This document shows positions 1 through 9,493 of a DNA stretch of 64,000 bases, in pieces. The notes under the pieces were generated by a model. That model searched no databases and was not told the DNA's origin. It saw nothing but the letters and a program-made list of their open reading frames with translations. The DNA comes from TMED88 sp964515335. GTDB lineage: Bacteria; Myxococcota_A; UBA9160; UBA4427. Position numbers and translations under genes: made by a program. Within the stretch, counting starts at the first letter, position 1, and each line of letters opens with the position of its first letter. The DNA lies in NCBI GenBank assembly GCA_964515335.1, contig CAZETS010000010.1, positions 1-64,000 on the forward strand, read 5' to 3'.

Positions 1-8
1 CGGCGCGC

Positions 9-36
9 CGTTCAGACGGCGGGCGCCATCTGAACG
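9..36. repeat. Perfect 8-bp inverted repeat upstream of the first gene
   Basis: Arms at 9-16 (CGTTCAGA) and 29-36 (TCTGAACG) enclose a 12-nt loop. It lies just before a TAGTCT -10-like box (51-56) and 57 bp before the GTG of the TerB-like gene. It could be the terminator of a gene left of the window or an operator. No T-run follows, so neither role is proven. Confidence 0.4.
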
Positions 37-92
37 CCGCCGACGGCTGCTAGTCTCGACACCCCCACCGCCCTCGCGCAGGGAGGTCGCTC

Positions 93-560
93 GTGTCGGA
101 CTACGCCCGCTCGCTGAGCCCGCGGATCTCGAAGCAGGTCGTGCACCTCGAGGAGAAGAATCTGCTCGAAGGGGCGATGGCGACGGGTGCGCTCGTGGCG
201 CTGGCCGACCAGAAGCTCTCCGTCGAGGAGAGCCTGATGATCCAGACCTTCGCCCACAACGCCGAGCTGCTGAAGATCTACGACGCCGAGCTCGCGCTCA
301 CCCTCTACACGCGCTTCGTCGAGCGCATGCGGGCCGACTACACGGAGGGCAAGCAGCACGCGCTCGACGCCGTCGAGCGTTGCGCGAACGACATCGACGC
401 CGCCGAGCTCATCGTGCAGGTCGGCATCGCGGTCGCGAAGGCCGACGAGGTCTTCGTCGAGTCCGAGCTCGAGATGATCGAGGAGATCTGCGACAAGGTC
501 GGCATCGAGGGGCTCGACACGATCGGCCTCGCGGGCAGCCAGCCCACGCGGCTCGACTAG
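93..560 (+). CDS. TerB-like (tellurite-resistance family) all-helical protein
   Basis: The 155-residue product is entirely helical in character. Two similar halves carry acidic motifs (ADQKLSVEES near residues 38-47 and AKADEVFVESE near 114-124), which resemble the metal-binding repeats of TerB-like proteins (COG3793). There is no signal peptide or membrane segment, so it is predicted cytoplasmic. The GTG start is chosen because GGGAGG lies 7 nt upstream (81-86), and translation from there gives the full conserved fold. No other ter gene is nearby, so a tellurite role cannot be inferred; stand-alone TerB proteins are usually of unknown function. A short hairpin-forming sequence follows the stop codon. 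Confidence 0.7.
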   Translation: MSDYARSLSPRISKQVVHLEEKNLLEGAMATGALVALADQKLSVEESLMIQTFAHNAELLKIYDAELALTLYTRFVERMRADYTEGKQHALDAVERCANDIDAAELIVQVGIAVAKADEVFVESELEMIEEICDKVGIEGLDTIGLAGSQPTRLD

Positions 561-562
561 GC

Positions 563-581
563 GCCCCACCCGGGACGGGCC
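563..581. repeat. Small terminator-like hairpin, copy 1 of a dispersed 19-bp element
   Basis: The 19-bp element GCCCCACCCGGGACGGGCC begins 3 nt after the TerB-like stop and lies between convergent genes. It folds through CCCG/CGGG with a GGA loop. An almost identical copy (one base different, in the loop) sits at 59417-59435, also directly after a plus-strand stop at a convergent junction. The shared position suggests a terminator or mRNA 3'-end element. Confidence 0.4.
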
Positions 582-3005
582 TCAGAGCAGCACGCCCGCC
601 TCGGCGAGAGCGGCGATCTCCTCGGGCGACTTGCCGAGCAGCGTCTCGAGCACCTCGCGGTTGTCGCGCCCGAAGGTGAGCGTGCGCTCGGGCCGGCGCG
701 GCGATGCGTTCGAGAGGCGCAGGCGAGTGCTCTCGACGGCCGTCGTCTGGTAGATCTCGCAGGCGATCTCGATCCAGTGCTCGCGGTGGGCGAGCTGCGG
801 GCACTCCGCGAGTCCCGGCGTATCGAGCGCCGCGTGGGCGGGCACACCGGCAGCCTGCAGGAGTGACTCGGCCTGGCCGGGTTCGCGGTCGCTCGTCCAT
901 CCCTCGATGGCCTCGTCGACGATCGCAGCGCGGCGATCTTCTCCGGCGAGATCGGGGCGGCCGATCACCTCGCACAGCGCACGCCACTCTTCGTCGCTGC
1001 GCACCGCGATCGCGACCCAGCGGTCGTCGCCCGCGCAGCGGTAGACGCCGTGGGGCGCCAACTCGTCGTCGGCGTTGCCGCGGGCATCGCGCAGACGGCC
1101 GTTCACCGTGTAGTCGAGGAAGGCGGGGGCGAGGAACTGCACCGCGGCCTCGGCCTGCGACTGATCGATGTACTGACCCTCGCCGGTGCGCGCGCGATGC
1201 TCGAGCGCCGCCAGGATCGACACCGCGTTGTACCGCACGCCGATGAAGTCAGTGTAGGCGCCGTACGGGCCGCTCGGCGGGCAACCGGGCCAGCTCGCCA
1301 GCGGTTGGAAGCCGGTCACGCTGGCGGCGAGATTTCCGAAGCCCGTGAAGTCGCGCCACGGACCGTGCTGCCCCATCAGGCAGCTCGAGATCATGATGAC
1401 GTCGGGCTTCACCCGCCGCAGCGACTCGTAGTCGAGTCCGACGCCCGCCAGCACGCCCGGCGCGAACGATTCGGTGACGACGTCCGCCCACTCGACCAGC
1501 TCGAGCAGCAGCTCGCGGCTCTCGGGGCGCTGCACGTCGAGGGTGATCCCCAGCTTGTTGGCGTTCGCGCACTGGAACGCCGCCGAGCCCTCGGGGTGCG
1601 GGTTGTTGAAGCGGTACGGCGGAATCACCCGCAGCGTGTCGAGCTTCTGGGTCGACTCGACGTGCACCACCGTCGCCCCGTAGTCGGCGAGCATGCGGGT
1701 CGAGCCCGGTCCCGCGAGCACCCAGAAGAGGTCGAGGATCTTGATGCCCGCGAGCGGGCCGTCGCCCTCGGCGCCCGCCGGGTCGGCCGGCTCGACGATC
1801 GCCGGGCGACGAGCGGGCTCGGCGCGGATCGCGGCGCCGTGGGCGTCGACGGTCGGCGGCGGCTCTTCGATGCGGATCGGCGTGCGGGCGAAGCGCGCGA
1901 ACGGGCCCGGATAGCGGGCGCTGCGCCCGACCGCAGCGTGGTCCAGGGTCACCGCGAAGCCGCGCTCGCGCAGCTGTTCGCCGTCGATCAGCTCGTCGAG
2001 CCCGAGAACCGGGGCGATCAGCAGCCGACGCTTGACGGCGTTCTCCATGATCTCGCGCTTGCTGCGGCCGGCGAAGAACGCCGCGAGCAGCTCCTCGACG
2101 GGCGCGAAGTCCTCGGCGGTGACTTCGCCGCCGATCAGCCGCAACGCGTAGGTGCCCCAGGTCTCTTCGAGCAGCTCGGGCGGACACATGCCCTCTTCGT
2201 GCAGCCACTCCATGAGGCGCGTCATGAAATGGCCCGTGGACGGCAGGATCATCGGACCGAGCACCACCCAGCCGTCACTCAGGCGATAGCGGGCCGGCAC
2301 CCAGACGCCGCCCACCATCACCCCCCCGGAGATGCGAGGCGCGGGCGCCTCTTCGACGAAGGCGTCGAGCGAACGGAACATCGTGGCCAGCGTGACGGAT
2401 TGCTGCTGCGAGATGTCGACGTGCTGTCCGCGGCCGCTTCGCCGGCGAGCGAAGTGCGCGATCAGGGCGCCCACCGCCGCGTCGGCGCCGGCGTGGGCAT
2501 GCGCCTGGGGGACGCAGACGCGCAGCGGCGGCCGGTCGCGATCACCGCTGAGGAAGGCCTGGCCGCCGGCCGCGACCTGCGTGAGATCGGTGCCCACATA
2601 GCCGGCCTTGGGGCCCGTCCGGCCGAACGGCGTGATCGAGACGTGAACGAGCGACGGGTTCTCGCGCAGCAGCGCGTCGTGATCGAGTCCGAGCCGCTCG
2701 AGTTCGCCGGGCGCCGCCGACTCGATCAGGAAGTCGGCGCCGGCCACCAGCCGCAGCAGCTCGCGGCGGTCGGATTCGCTCTCGAGGTCGAGCACGATCG
2801 ACCGCTGACCGCGCGCATGCGCCCACCAGAACAGCGAGCGCTCGGCGTGGGGCTCGTCGTCGACGAACGGCCCGACCGCGCGCGCCGTCGAGCCACCGGG
2901 TGGCTCCACGTGGATCACCTCGGCGCCGAGGTCCGAGAGGATCTGCCCGCAGAGCAGTCCGCCTTCGTCGGTCAGGTCGATCACGCGATACGCGTCGAGC
3001 ACCAC
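582..3005 (-). CDS. Tandem (double-domain) family III CoA-transferase, CaiB/BaiF type
   Basis: The product is 807 residues, about twice the usual 380-400 of CaiB/BaiF enzymes, and contains two complete family domains. Domain 1 covers about residues 1-395 and starts YRVIDLTDEGGLL. Domain 2 covers about 418-807 and starts IKILDLFWVLAGPGSTR. Members move CoA between carboxylic acids through an aspartyl-CoA thioester. In domain 2 the catalytic Asp is present as D586 (PYGAYTDFIG). In domain 1 the aligned position is H169 (PQAHAHAG), so that half is probably not catalytic and may complete the interlocked fold. Start is GTG, and a second GTG follows directly. It is transcribed divergently from serS. 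The substrate is unknown. Confidence 0.88.
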   Translation of the reverse strand: MVLDAYRVIDLTDEGGLLCGQILSDLGAEVIHVEPPGGSTARAVGPFVDDEPHAERSLFWWAHARGQRSIVLDLESESDRRELLRLVAGADFLIESAAPGELERLGLDHDALLRENPSLVHVSITPFGRTGPKAGYVGTDLTQVAAGGQAFLSGDRDRPPLRVCVPQAHAHAGADAAVGALIAHFARRRSGRGQHVDISQQQSVTLATMFRSLDAFVEEAPAPRISGGVMVGGVWVPARYRLSDGWVVLGPMILPSTGHFMTRLMEWLHEEGMCPPELLEETWGTYALRLIGGEVTAEDFAPVEELLAAFFAGRSKREIMENAVKRRLLIAPVLGLDELIDGEQLRERGFAVTLDHAAVGRSARYPGPFARFARTPIRIEEPPPTVDAHGAAIRAEPARRPAIVEPADPAGAEGDGPLAGIKILDLFWVLAGPGSTRMLADYGATVVHVESTQKLDTLRVIPPYRFNNPHPEGSAAFQCANANKLGITLDVQRPESRELLLELVEWADVVTESFAPGVLAGVGLDYESLRRVKPDVIMISSCLMGQHGPWRDFTGFGNLAASVTGFQPLASWPGCPPSGPYGAYTDFIGVRYNAVSILAALEHRARTGEGQYIDQSQAEAAVQFLAPAFLDYTVNGRLRDARGNADDELAPHGVYRCAGDDRWVAIAVRSDEEWRALCEVIGRPDLAGEDRRAAIVDEAIEGWTSDREPGQAESLLQAAGVPAHAALDTPGLAECPQLAHREHWIEIACEIYQTTAVESTRLRLSNASPRRPERTLTFGRDNREVLETLLGKSPEEIAALAEAGVLL

Positions 3006-3125
3006 CCGATTCTACCTTCGCGCCGGCGCCCCCCGGTAGCGAAATCGTGTCTCCGCCCGTCCTGCTCGCTCACGGATCCCCCGCCAGATGGCAGCAGCAA
3101 CCCCCCTGTGCTTCCCTTCGTCGCC

Positions 3126-4400
3126 ATGCTCGATCCGCGACAGCTCCGCGAGCAGCGTGACGCGATCGCCCTGAGCTGCCGCCACCGCGGCGTGACGGCC
3201 GACGTGGACGCTGCGATCGCCGAACACGAGCGCGTCAACGCCCTGCTCACCGAGCTGAATGCCGTCAACCAACGCCGCAACGAGCATCAGAAGTCGGGCA
3301 AGCGCAAGCTGGACGACGCCGAGCGGGCCGCACACGTCGAGGCCGGCCGCGCCATCAAGGAGGAGGCGGCCGCCCTCGAGGAGCGGCTGCGAGAGCAGCG
3401 CGCAGCCCTCGACGCACACCTGATGGTGCTGCCGAACCTCGTCCACCCCGACGTCCCCGTCGGCGGCGAGGACGACTACCGCGTCGTCCGGCCGGGCACG
3501 CCCCGCCGCTTCGACTTCGATCCGCTCGACCACCTCGCGCTCGCCGAGAAGCACGACCTGCTCGACTTCGAGTCCGGCGCCAGGGTGGCCGGGCAGAAGT
3601 GGTACTACCTGAAGAACGAGGCCGCGCTGCTCGACGTCGCGCTCACGCGCTTCGCGCTCGACGTGCTGCTCGAAGAGGGATTCACGCCGGTCGCCACCCC
3701 GGACGTCGCCAAGCCCGAAATCGTGCAGAGCCTTGGCTTCAACCCGCGTGGCGAGGAGACGCAGATCTACTCGCTCGCCGATCACGATCTCTGCCTGGTG
3801 GGCACCGCCGAGATCACCCTCGGCGGCATGCTGGCCGGGCAGATCGTCGACGAGGCCGAGCTGCCGATCCGGTTGGCCGGCATCTCGCACTGCTTCCGCA
3901 CCGAGGCCGGCGCCCACGGACGCGAGAGCCGCGGCCTCTACCGCGTCCACCAGTTCACCAAGACCGAGATGTTCGTGTTCTGCCGGCCCGAGGACTCGGA
4001 GCAGCAGCACGAGTCGCTGCGTCGCATCGAGGAGCGCATCTTCGACGCGCTCGAGCTGCCCTACCAGGTGATCGACGTCGCGAGCGGCGACCTCGGCGCG
4101 CCCGCCTATCGCAAGTACGACCTCGAGGCCTGGATGCCCGGCCGCGGCGAGGGGGGCGGCTGGGGCGAGGTCACGAGCACCTCCAACTGCACCGACTACC
4201 AGGCCCGCCGCCTGAACTGCCGCTTCCGGCGCGAAGGCAAGAAGAAGCCCGAGCTGCTGCACACGTTGAACGGCACGGCTATCTCGAACGCCCGGGCGAT
4301 CCTGGCACTGCTCGAGATCCACCAGCAGGCCGACGGCAGCATCGCCATCCCGAAGGCGCTCGCCCCCTATCTCGGGCGCGAGCGGATCGGCTCCTCCTGA
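3126..4400 (+). CDS. serS: Seryl-tRNA synthetase
   Basis: This class II synthetase (424 residues) charges tRNA-Ser, and tRNA-Sec where one exists, with serine. The N-terminal part (about residues 25-105) is the long antiparallel coiled coil that grips the tRNA. The catalytic core carries motif 2 (ISHCFRTEAGAHGRESRGLY) and motif 3 (LLHTLNGTAISNARAI). The ATG is chosen because it gives the standard N-terminus MLDPRQLREQRDAI; the reading frame stays open upstream but without conservation, and no clear Shine-Dalgarno sequence is visible. selB follows after 16 bp. This is a functional pairing, because seryl-tRNA-Sec is the precursor that SelA converts and SelB delivers. Confidence 0.97.
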   Translation: MLDPRQLREQRDAIALSCRHRGVTADVDAAIAEHERVNALLTELNAVNQRRNEHQKSGKRKLDDAERAAHVEAGRAIKEEAAALEERLREQRAALDAHLMVLPNLVHPDVPVGGEDDYRVVRPGTPRRFDFDPLDHLALAEKHDLLDFESGARVAGQKWYYLKNEAALLDVALTRFALDVLLEEGFTPVATPDVAKPEIVQSLGFNPRGEETQIYSLADHDLCLVGTAEITLGGMLAGQIVDEAELPIRLAGISHCFRTEAGAHGRESRGLYRVHQFTKTEMFVFCRPEDSEQQHESLRRIEERIFDALELPYQVIDVASGDLGAPAYRKYDLEAWMPGRGEGGGWGEVTSTSNCTDYQARRLNCRFRREGKKKPELLHTLNGTAISNARAILALLEIHQQADGSIAIPKALAPYLGRERIGSS

Positions 4401-4416
4401 GTCGCGAGGCCGCGCC

Positions 4417-6369
4417 ATGGCGGACGCCGGCAAGGCCGAGGCCCGGGACGGCGCCGGGCTCGTGCTCGGCACCGCGGGGCACATCGATCACGGCAAGACG
4501 GCGCTGATCGCCGCGCTGACCGGCACCGACACCGACCGGCTCCCCGAGGAGAAGGCGCGCGGCATCACGATCGAGCTCGGCTTCGCGGCGCTCGACCTCG
4601 ACGGCGTCGGGCGCCTCTCGGTGGTCGACGTGCCCGGTCACGAGGGCCTCGTGCGCACCATGGTGTCGGGCGCGACCGGCATCGACCTGGTGCTGCTGGT
4701 GGTGGCCGCCGACGAGAGCGTGATGCCGCAGACCCGCGAGCACGTCGCCATCTGCGACCTGCTCGGGGTCGAGCGCGCGGTGGTGGCCCTGACCAAGAGC
4801 GACCTGGTCGACGAGGAGATGATCGAGCTCGCCAGCGAGGAGGCGCGCGACCTGCTCGCGCCGACCACGCTCGCCGGCGCGCCGATCGTGCCCGTGTCGT
4901 CGCGCACCGGCGACGGCCTGGACGCACTCCGCGAAGCGATCGTCGAGGCCGCCGCGCAGGCACGACCCCATACGGCGCGCGCGGGGCCGCCGCGGCTCGC
5001 GGTCGACCGTGTCTTCGCGATGCGCGGGTTCGGGACGGTGGTGACCGGCACGCTGGTCGGCGCACCGCTCCACGAGGGAGCCACCGTCGAGGTCTGGCCG
5101 CGGGGGCTCACCGCGAAGGTGCGCGGCCTGCAGACCCACGGCGAGTCGCGGCGCGAGCTGCTGCCCGGCCTGCGCTGCGCCGCCAACCTGCAGGGACTCG
5201 AGGTGGCCGACCTGGCGCGGGGCGACGTGGTGACGCGTCCCGGCGCCCTGACGCCCACGCACACCGCCGACGTCTCGGTCACGTGGCTGCCGGATGCGCC
5301 CGGCGTCGCCGGGATCGCGTCGGTCGAGCTGCTGGTGGGCACCGCCGAGCGCCGCGCGCGGCTCGCCCCGATCGGAAGGGACGCGTTCGCAGCGGGCGAG
5401 GCGGGCTTCGCGCGCCTCCACGTCGACGGCGCCCCCCTCGCGCTGCTGCCCGGCGACCGCTTCGTCGTGCGCGGCTTTGTGCGCAACGCGGCGGTCGGCG
5501 CCACACTCGGCGGAGGCGCCGTGCTCGACATCGCTCCGCCGAGGCGACGGCGCAGCGATCCCGCGCTGAGCCAGGAGCTATCGCGGCTCGCGGGCGGCGA
5601 CCTCACGACCGCCGTGCGCGAGCGTGTGCGCCGCGCGGGCTTCACGGGCTGTGACGATCGCGCACTCACCCGCGAGATCGGACGCGAGGCCTCGGAGATT
5701 GCCGAGCGGGTCGCCGCCCTCGAGTCGGCGGGCGAGGTGGTGCGGGCGGGCGCCCACCTCTGCGTCGATCGCGAGGCGGTGTCACGGCTCGAGGCATCCC
5801 TCGTGCGCGCCCTCGACGCCTTCCACGCCGCCGAGCCCATGCGTCCGGGCATGCAGCGCGCGGCACTGCGCGGCGTCCTGCCCGGCAACGTCCCCGCCGA
5901 TGTGGCGAACCGCGCGCTCGCCGACCTCGAATCGAGCGGGCGGATCGTCACCGAGGGTGAGCGGGTGCGGGGCCCTCAGCACCGCCCGGTGCTCGACGAC
6001 GCGACGCGCGCCGCCCTCGAGCGGCTGACCGACGAGGCCGGCCAGGCCGGCCTCGAGCCACCCGCCCCGCGCGAGTGGGCGAAGGCGCTCGGCCTCTCGC
6101 AAGACCGCTTCCGCGATCTCGTCGCGCACCTCGAGCGCGAAGGGACACTGCTGCGGGCTCCGGGCGATCTGTGGTTCGACCGGGCGGCCGTCGAGTCGCT
6201 CCGCGAACGCGTGGTGGCCCACTTCGCCGAGCACGAGACCCTCGACACGCAGACCTACAAGGCCCTCATCGGCACCACCCGGCGCACCGCGATGCCCTTG
6301 ATGGAGCTGCTCGACGAGCTGCACGTCACGCGCAGGCGCGGCGACGCACGGGTGCTCAGGAAGGGCTGA
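4417..6369 (+). CDS. selB: Selenocysteine-specific elongation factor SelB
   Basis: The 650-residue protein brings Sec-tRNA-Sec to the ribosome at UGA codons followed by a SECIS hairpin. The GTPase domain has AGHIDHGKTAL (G1), the RGITIELGF switch, DVPGHE (G3) and TKSD (G4). EF-Tu-like domains 2 and 3 follow to about residue 390. The last 260 residues are the tandem winged helices that read the SECIS element, which separate SelB from EF-Tu and from archaeal SelB. It ends 14 nt inside the convergent nuoN gene. No selA, selD, tRNA-Sec or selenoprotein gene is visible in this window, so the rest of the pathway must lie elsewhere. Confidence 0.96.
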   Translation: MADAGKAEARDGAGLVLGTAGHIDHGKTALIAALTGTDTDRLPEEKARGITIELGFAALDLDGVGRLSVVDVPGHEGLVRTMVSGATGIDLVLLVVAADESVMPQTREHVAICDLLGVERAVVALTKSDLVDEEMIELASEEARDLLAPTTLAGAPIVPVSSRTGDGLDALREAIVEAAAQARPHTARAGPPRLAVDRVFAMRGFGTVVTGTLVGAPLHEGATVEVWPRGLTAKVRGLQTHGESRRELLPGLRCAANLQGLEVADLARGDVVTRPGALTPTHTADVSVTWLPDAPGVAGIASVELLVGTAERRARLAPIGRDAFAAGEAGFARLHVDGAPLALLPGDRFVVRGFVRNAAVGATLGGGAVLDIAPPRRRRSDPALSQELSRLAGGDLTTAVRERVRRAGFTGCDDRALTREIGREASEIAERVAALESAGEVVRAGAHLCVDREAVSRLEASLVRALDAFHAAEPMRPGMQRAALRGVLPGNVPADVANRALADLESSGRIVTEGERVRGPQHRPVLDDATRAALERLTDEAGQAGLEPPAPREWAKALGLSQDRFRDLVAHLEREGTLLRAPGDLWFDRAAVESLRERVVAHFAEHETLDTQTYKALIGTTRRTAMPLMELLDELHVTRRRGDARVLRKG

Positions 6370-7819
6370 CCGAGGCCTGACCGAGCAGCTCGAGCAGGCC
6401 CGAGCCCACGACCGGAAGCGTGGGATCCGGCATCACGCCCAGGAAGAGCGTCGCCCCCGCGCAGATCAGCAACACGAGCAGCTCGCTCGTGGACGCGTCC
6501 GGCGTGTCCTGCTCGGGGGCTTCGCGCATGTACAGCATCGCGGGAACGCGCATGTACGCGTAGAGGGCGATCACGCTGCCGAGCAGCGCCACGACCGCAA
6601 GCGGGACGTGCCCGGTGCCGACGAGCGCACGAACGAGCAGCCACTTGCCCCAGAAGCCCGCCGTCACCGGCAGGCCGGCGAGCGAGAGCACGAAGAGCGT
6701 CATCAGGGCGGCGAGCCCGGGCCGGGCCTGCCCGATGCCGGCGAGGTCCTCGAGCCGCTCGACCTCGCGACCACCTCCCGCCAGCGTCAGCACGACCCCG
6801 ATCGCGCCGAAGGTCGCCAGGCCCACCGCCAGCAGGTAGAAGAGCATCGCGCCGCGGGCGGCCGCGTCGCCACACACGAAGGCCAGCAGCATGGTGCCGC
6901 CGTGGGCGACCCCCGCCCAGGCGATCAACCGCCTGACGTTGCGCTGCACGATCGCCATCAGGCTGCCGATCACGATGCCGAGTACGGCCAGTACAGCGAA
7001 CACCGCAGTCGTCGCCTCGTCGCCTTCCGGCACCACGGCGACGACCACGCGCAGCACCACCAGCAGCGCCGCCCCGCGCACGCACACCGAGACGAAAGCC
7101 GCCGACGACGCCGGAGCGCCTTCGTCGACGTCCGGCGCCCACTGGTGGAACGGCGCGAGCCCCGCCTTCAGGGCCAGACCCGCCAGCACCAGCCCGAGCC
7201 CCGCCGTGTCGAGGACACGTCCCGCGACGAGCCCCTCACGCAGGCCCGCGTAGTCGAGACGGCCGGTCGCCCCGAAGAGCAGCGCGAGACCGAAGAGCAA
7301 CGTCGCGCTCGCCAGCGCGCCCAGCAGGAAGGCCTTGAGGGCGGCCTCGTTGCTGCGCCGGCGCCCCCGATCGAAGCCCGCCAGCACGTGGGCGGGCAGC
7401 GCCATCAGCTCCAGACCGACCCACAGCGTCAACGCGCGGTCCGCCGAGACCGCGACGAAGGCGCCGGCGAGCGACAGCAGCAGCAGCACGAAGTACTCGC
7501 CGGCGCGCAGCCGCCGCGCCATCAGGTAGGTGCTCGACAGCCAGATCGCGAGCACGCCGAAGAGACCGACGATGACGACGGTGACTGCCGGCAGGCCGCC
7601 CTCGCGCGGGTCGCCCGAGGCGAGCTGCGCAAGCGCCGCCGCCACACCGATCAGCAGGGCGAGCGTCGCGCAGAGCGCCAACCCGAGCCCGCGACGCCGC
7701 GTCGCCCGGCCGTCGAGCCGCGTCCGCCCGGCCGCGGCGTCCAGGGCGAGGATCAGCAGCGCACCGCCCGCCGCGGCCATCGCGGGCACGGCTGCCATCC
7801 AGTCCGCCGTCTCGCTCAC
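6356..7819 (-). CDS. nuoN: Complex I antiporter-like subunit NuoN (key residues retained)
   Basis: This hydrophobic protein (487 residues, about 14 membrane segments) is the NuoN/ND2-type Mrp-antiporter-like subunit. Unlike its partners NuoL and NuoM here, it keeps the charged residues linked to proton transfer. E137 sits in LELMALP (E. coli E133), K218 in ALKAGLAPFHQW (K217), R248 at the K247 position and K392 in GFWGKW (K395). It is the last gene of the nine-gene operon and overlaps nuoM by 4 nt. Its 3' end overlaps the convergent selB by 14 nt. Residue correspondences come from eye alignment with remembered E. coli sequences. Confidence 0.9.
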   Translation of the reverse strand: MSETADWMAAVPAMAAAGGALLILALDAAAGRTRLDGRATRRRGLGLALCATLALLIGVAAALAQLASGDPREGGLPAVTVVIVGLFGVLAIWLSSTYLMARRLRAGEYFVLLLLSLAGAFVAVSADRALTLWVGLELMALPAHVLAGFDRGRRRSNEAALKAFLLGALASATLLFGLALLFGATGRLDYAGLREGLVAGRVLDTAGLGLVLAGLALKAGLAPFHQWAPDVDEGAPASSAAFVSVCVRGAALLVVLRVVVAVVPEGDEATTAVFAVLAVLGIVIGSLMAIVQRNVRRLIAWAGVAHGGTMLLAFVCGDAAARGAMLFYLLAVGLATFGAIGVVLTLAGGGREVERLEDLAGIGQARPGLAALMTLFVLSLAGLPVTAGFWGKWLLVRALVGTGHVPLAVVALLGSVIALYAYMRVPAMLYMREAPEQDTPDASTSELLVLLICAGATLFLGVMPDPTLPVVGSGLLELLGQASVSPS

Positions 7820-9486
7820 GCGTCGCGCTCCGCGGAGGCTTCCCGCGCCCCGAAGGCGCGCCCGCCCGCCTCGCCGCCGCGCATCGGTTCACCCGGCGCC
7901 GCGCCCTCGATCGGCGTCGGCACCTCGACGCGCCGCTCGTCGATCAGACGCATCCACTCCAGCACCGAGGGCTCGACGCGTCGCAGCACCGGGTTCGGGT
8001 GCACGCCGATCCACAGCAGCGGCACGAGCAGCGCCAGCAGGATGCCGCGCTCGCGCCAACCGAGGTCGATCAGGCCGCGGTTCTCGGGGTTGGCGACCGG
8101 GCCGAGCGCGACCCGCCGATACACCCAAGCGAGCGTTGCGGCGCCGAGCACCCAGCCGACGAGCGCCGCGATCCCCACCGACGCAGCGATCCCGAAGCCC
8201 GCGAGCACGATCAGCAAGTCGCCGACGAAACCCGCGAGCGCAGGCGTCCCCATCGCGCTCAGCATCGCCAGCCCGAACAGGGCGGCGAACACCGGCATGG
8301 GACGCGCAAGGCCGCCGAACGCCGAGATCTCGACCGTGCCCCGACGATCCGCGATCGCCCCCACCAGCACCAGCAGCGCCGACGCGGTGAGGCCGTGACT
8401 CAGCATCGCGACGACGACGCCGACCAGCCCGTGGACCTGCAGGCTGAAAATGCCGAGCAGCACGAAGCCGAGCTGCGCGACCGTCCACCACGCCACGAGG
8501 CGGCGCAGGTCGGCCTGCGCGGCCGCGAGCAGAGATCCGTAGACGATGGTCACGAGCGAGAGGGCCAAGAGCGGCGCCCCCCACTCGTCGACCACGTCCG
8601 GACAGAGCGGCAGCACCAGACGCAGCAGGCCGTACGCGCCCACCTTGAACCCCACCGCCGTGAGCAGGGCAGCGGCCGCCATCGGGGCCTCGCTCTCGGC
8701 GTCGAGCAGCCAGCCGTGGAGCGGCACGATCGGAACCGTCAGCCCGAACGCCGCGAGCAGGGCCACGAACAGCCAAGCCTGGTCGACGAACCCGAACGCG
8801 GCGCTGCCACCGGCAAGCGTCGCCGAATCGAGCAGACCGGGCGCCGTGCCGCCCGGCGGCGTCACCAGCGCGAAGCCACCACCGTCCGACACGGCGAGCA
8901 GCGCCAACAGCAGCAACGCGGACGAGAGGCCCCACACCACCATGAAGCGCATGGCGGCACGCACGCGCCGCGAGCCCCCCCAGATTCCGATCAGCAGGAA
9001 GACCGGCAGCAGGGTCAGCTGCCACGACACGAAGAACAGGGCGGCGTCGAGGGCGAGGAAGACGCCGAGCAGGCCCGTCTCGAGCACCAGCACGCAGAAC
9101 ACGAAGCTGCGCAACGCGCGGTCGATCTGATGCCAGGCGGTGATCAGCGTGAGCGGCACGAGCCCCGTGGTGAGCAGCACGAGGAAGAGACTGATGCCGT
9201 CGACTCCGACGAACCAGCTCACGCCGACCGACGGAATCCACGGTACGTGCTCGACGAGTTGGTGACCGATCTGCTCGGGGTCGAACGCCAGCAGCACGGA
9301 GCGGACGGCCAGCGCGAAGGTCAGGCCGCTCGCGGCGATCCCCGCCGCGCCCCAGACACGATCCGGCAGCCCGCGAAACGGCAGCAGGGCGACGACGAGC
9401 GCGTTCACGCCGAGCAGCAGCAGCGCGGTCGCGGCCGGCAGCCCGATCACGATGCGGAGCACATGGTCGTCGACGAAGGCCGGCAT
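7816..9486 (-). CDS. nuoM: Complex I antiporter-like subunit NuoM, pumping residues substituted
   Basis: The 556-residue polytopic protein is recognised by VPIVPLHGWLLDAESEAP, the hallmark of the NuoM/ND4 family. Critical residues differ from the family. The TM5 Glu (E. coli E144) is Q156 (FFVSWQLTLLP), the TM7 Lys (K234) is T250 (FGLTVPIVPL), and the TM12 Glu (E407) is D423. The central Lys is kept (K281). Loss of the Glu/Lys pair should abolish classical pumping through this subunit. The ATG at 9486 is chosen because it begins MPAFVDDHVLRIV, just ahead of TM1, and leaves a 7-nt gap after nuoL. A hydrophilic C-terminal tail of about 40 residues is unusual. It overlaps nuoN by 4 nt. Confidence 0.9.
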   Translation of the reverse strand: MPAFVDDHVLRIVIGLPAATALLLLGVNALVVALLPFRGLPDRVWGAAGIAASGLTFALAVRSVLLAFDPEQIGHQLVEHVPWIPSVGVSWFVGVDGISLFLVLLTTGLVPLTLITAWHQIDRALRSFVFCVLVLETGLLGVFLALDAALFFVSWQLTLLPVFLLIGIWGGSRRVRAAMRFMVVWGLSSALLLLALLAVSDGGGFALVTPPGGTAPGLLDSATLAGGSAAFGFVDQAWLFVALLAAFGLTVPIVPLHGWLLDAESEAPMAAAALLTAVGFKVGAYGLLRLVLPLCPDVVDEWGAPLLALSLVTIVYGSLLAAAQADLRRLVAWWTVAQLGFVLLGIFSLQVHGLVGVVVAMLSHGLTASALLVLVGAIADRRGTVEISAFGGLARPMPVFAALFGLAMLSAMGTPALAGFVGDLLIVLAGFGIAASVGIAALVGWVLGAATLAWVYRRVALGPVANPENRGLIDLGWRERGILLALLVPLLWIGVHPNPVLRRVEPSVLEWMRLIDERRVEVPTPIEGAAPGEPMRGGEAGGRAFGAREASAERDA

Positions 9487-9493
9487 CGGTCCT

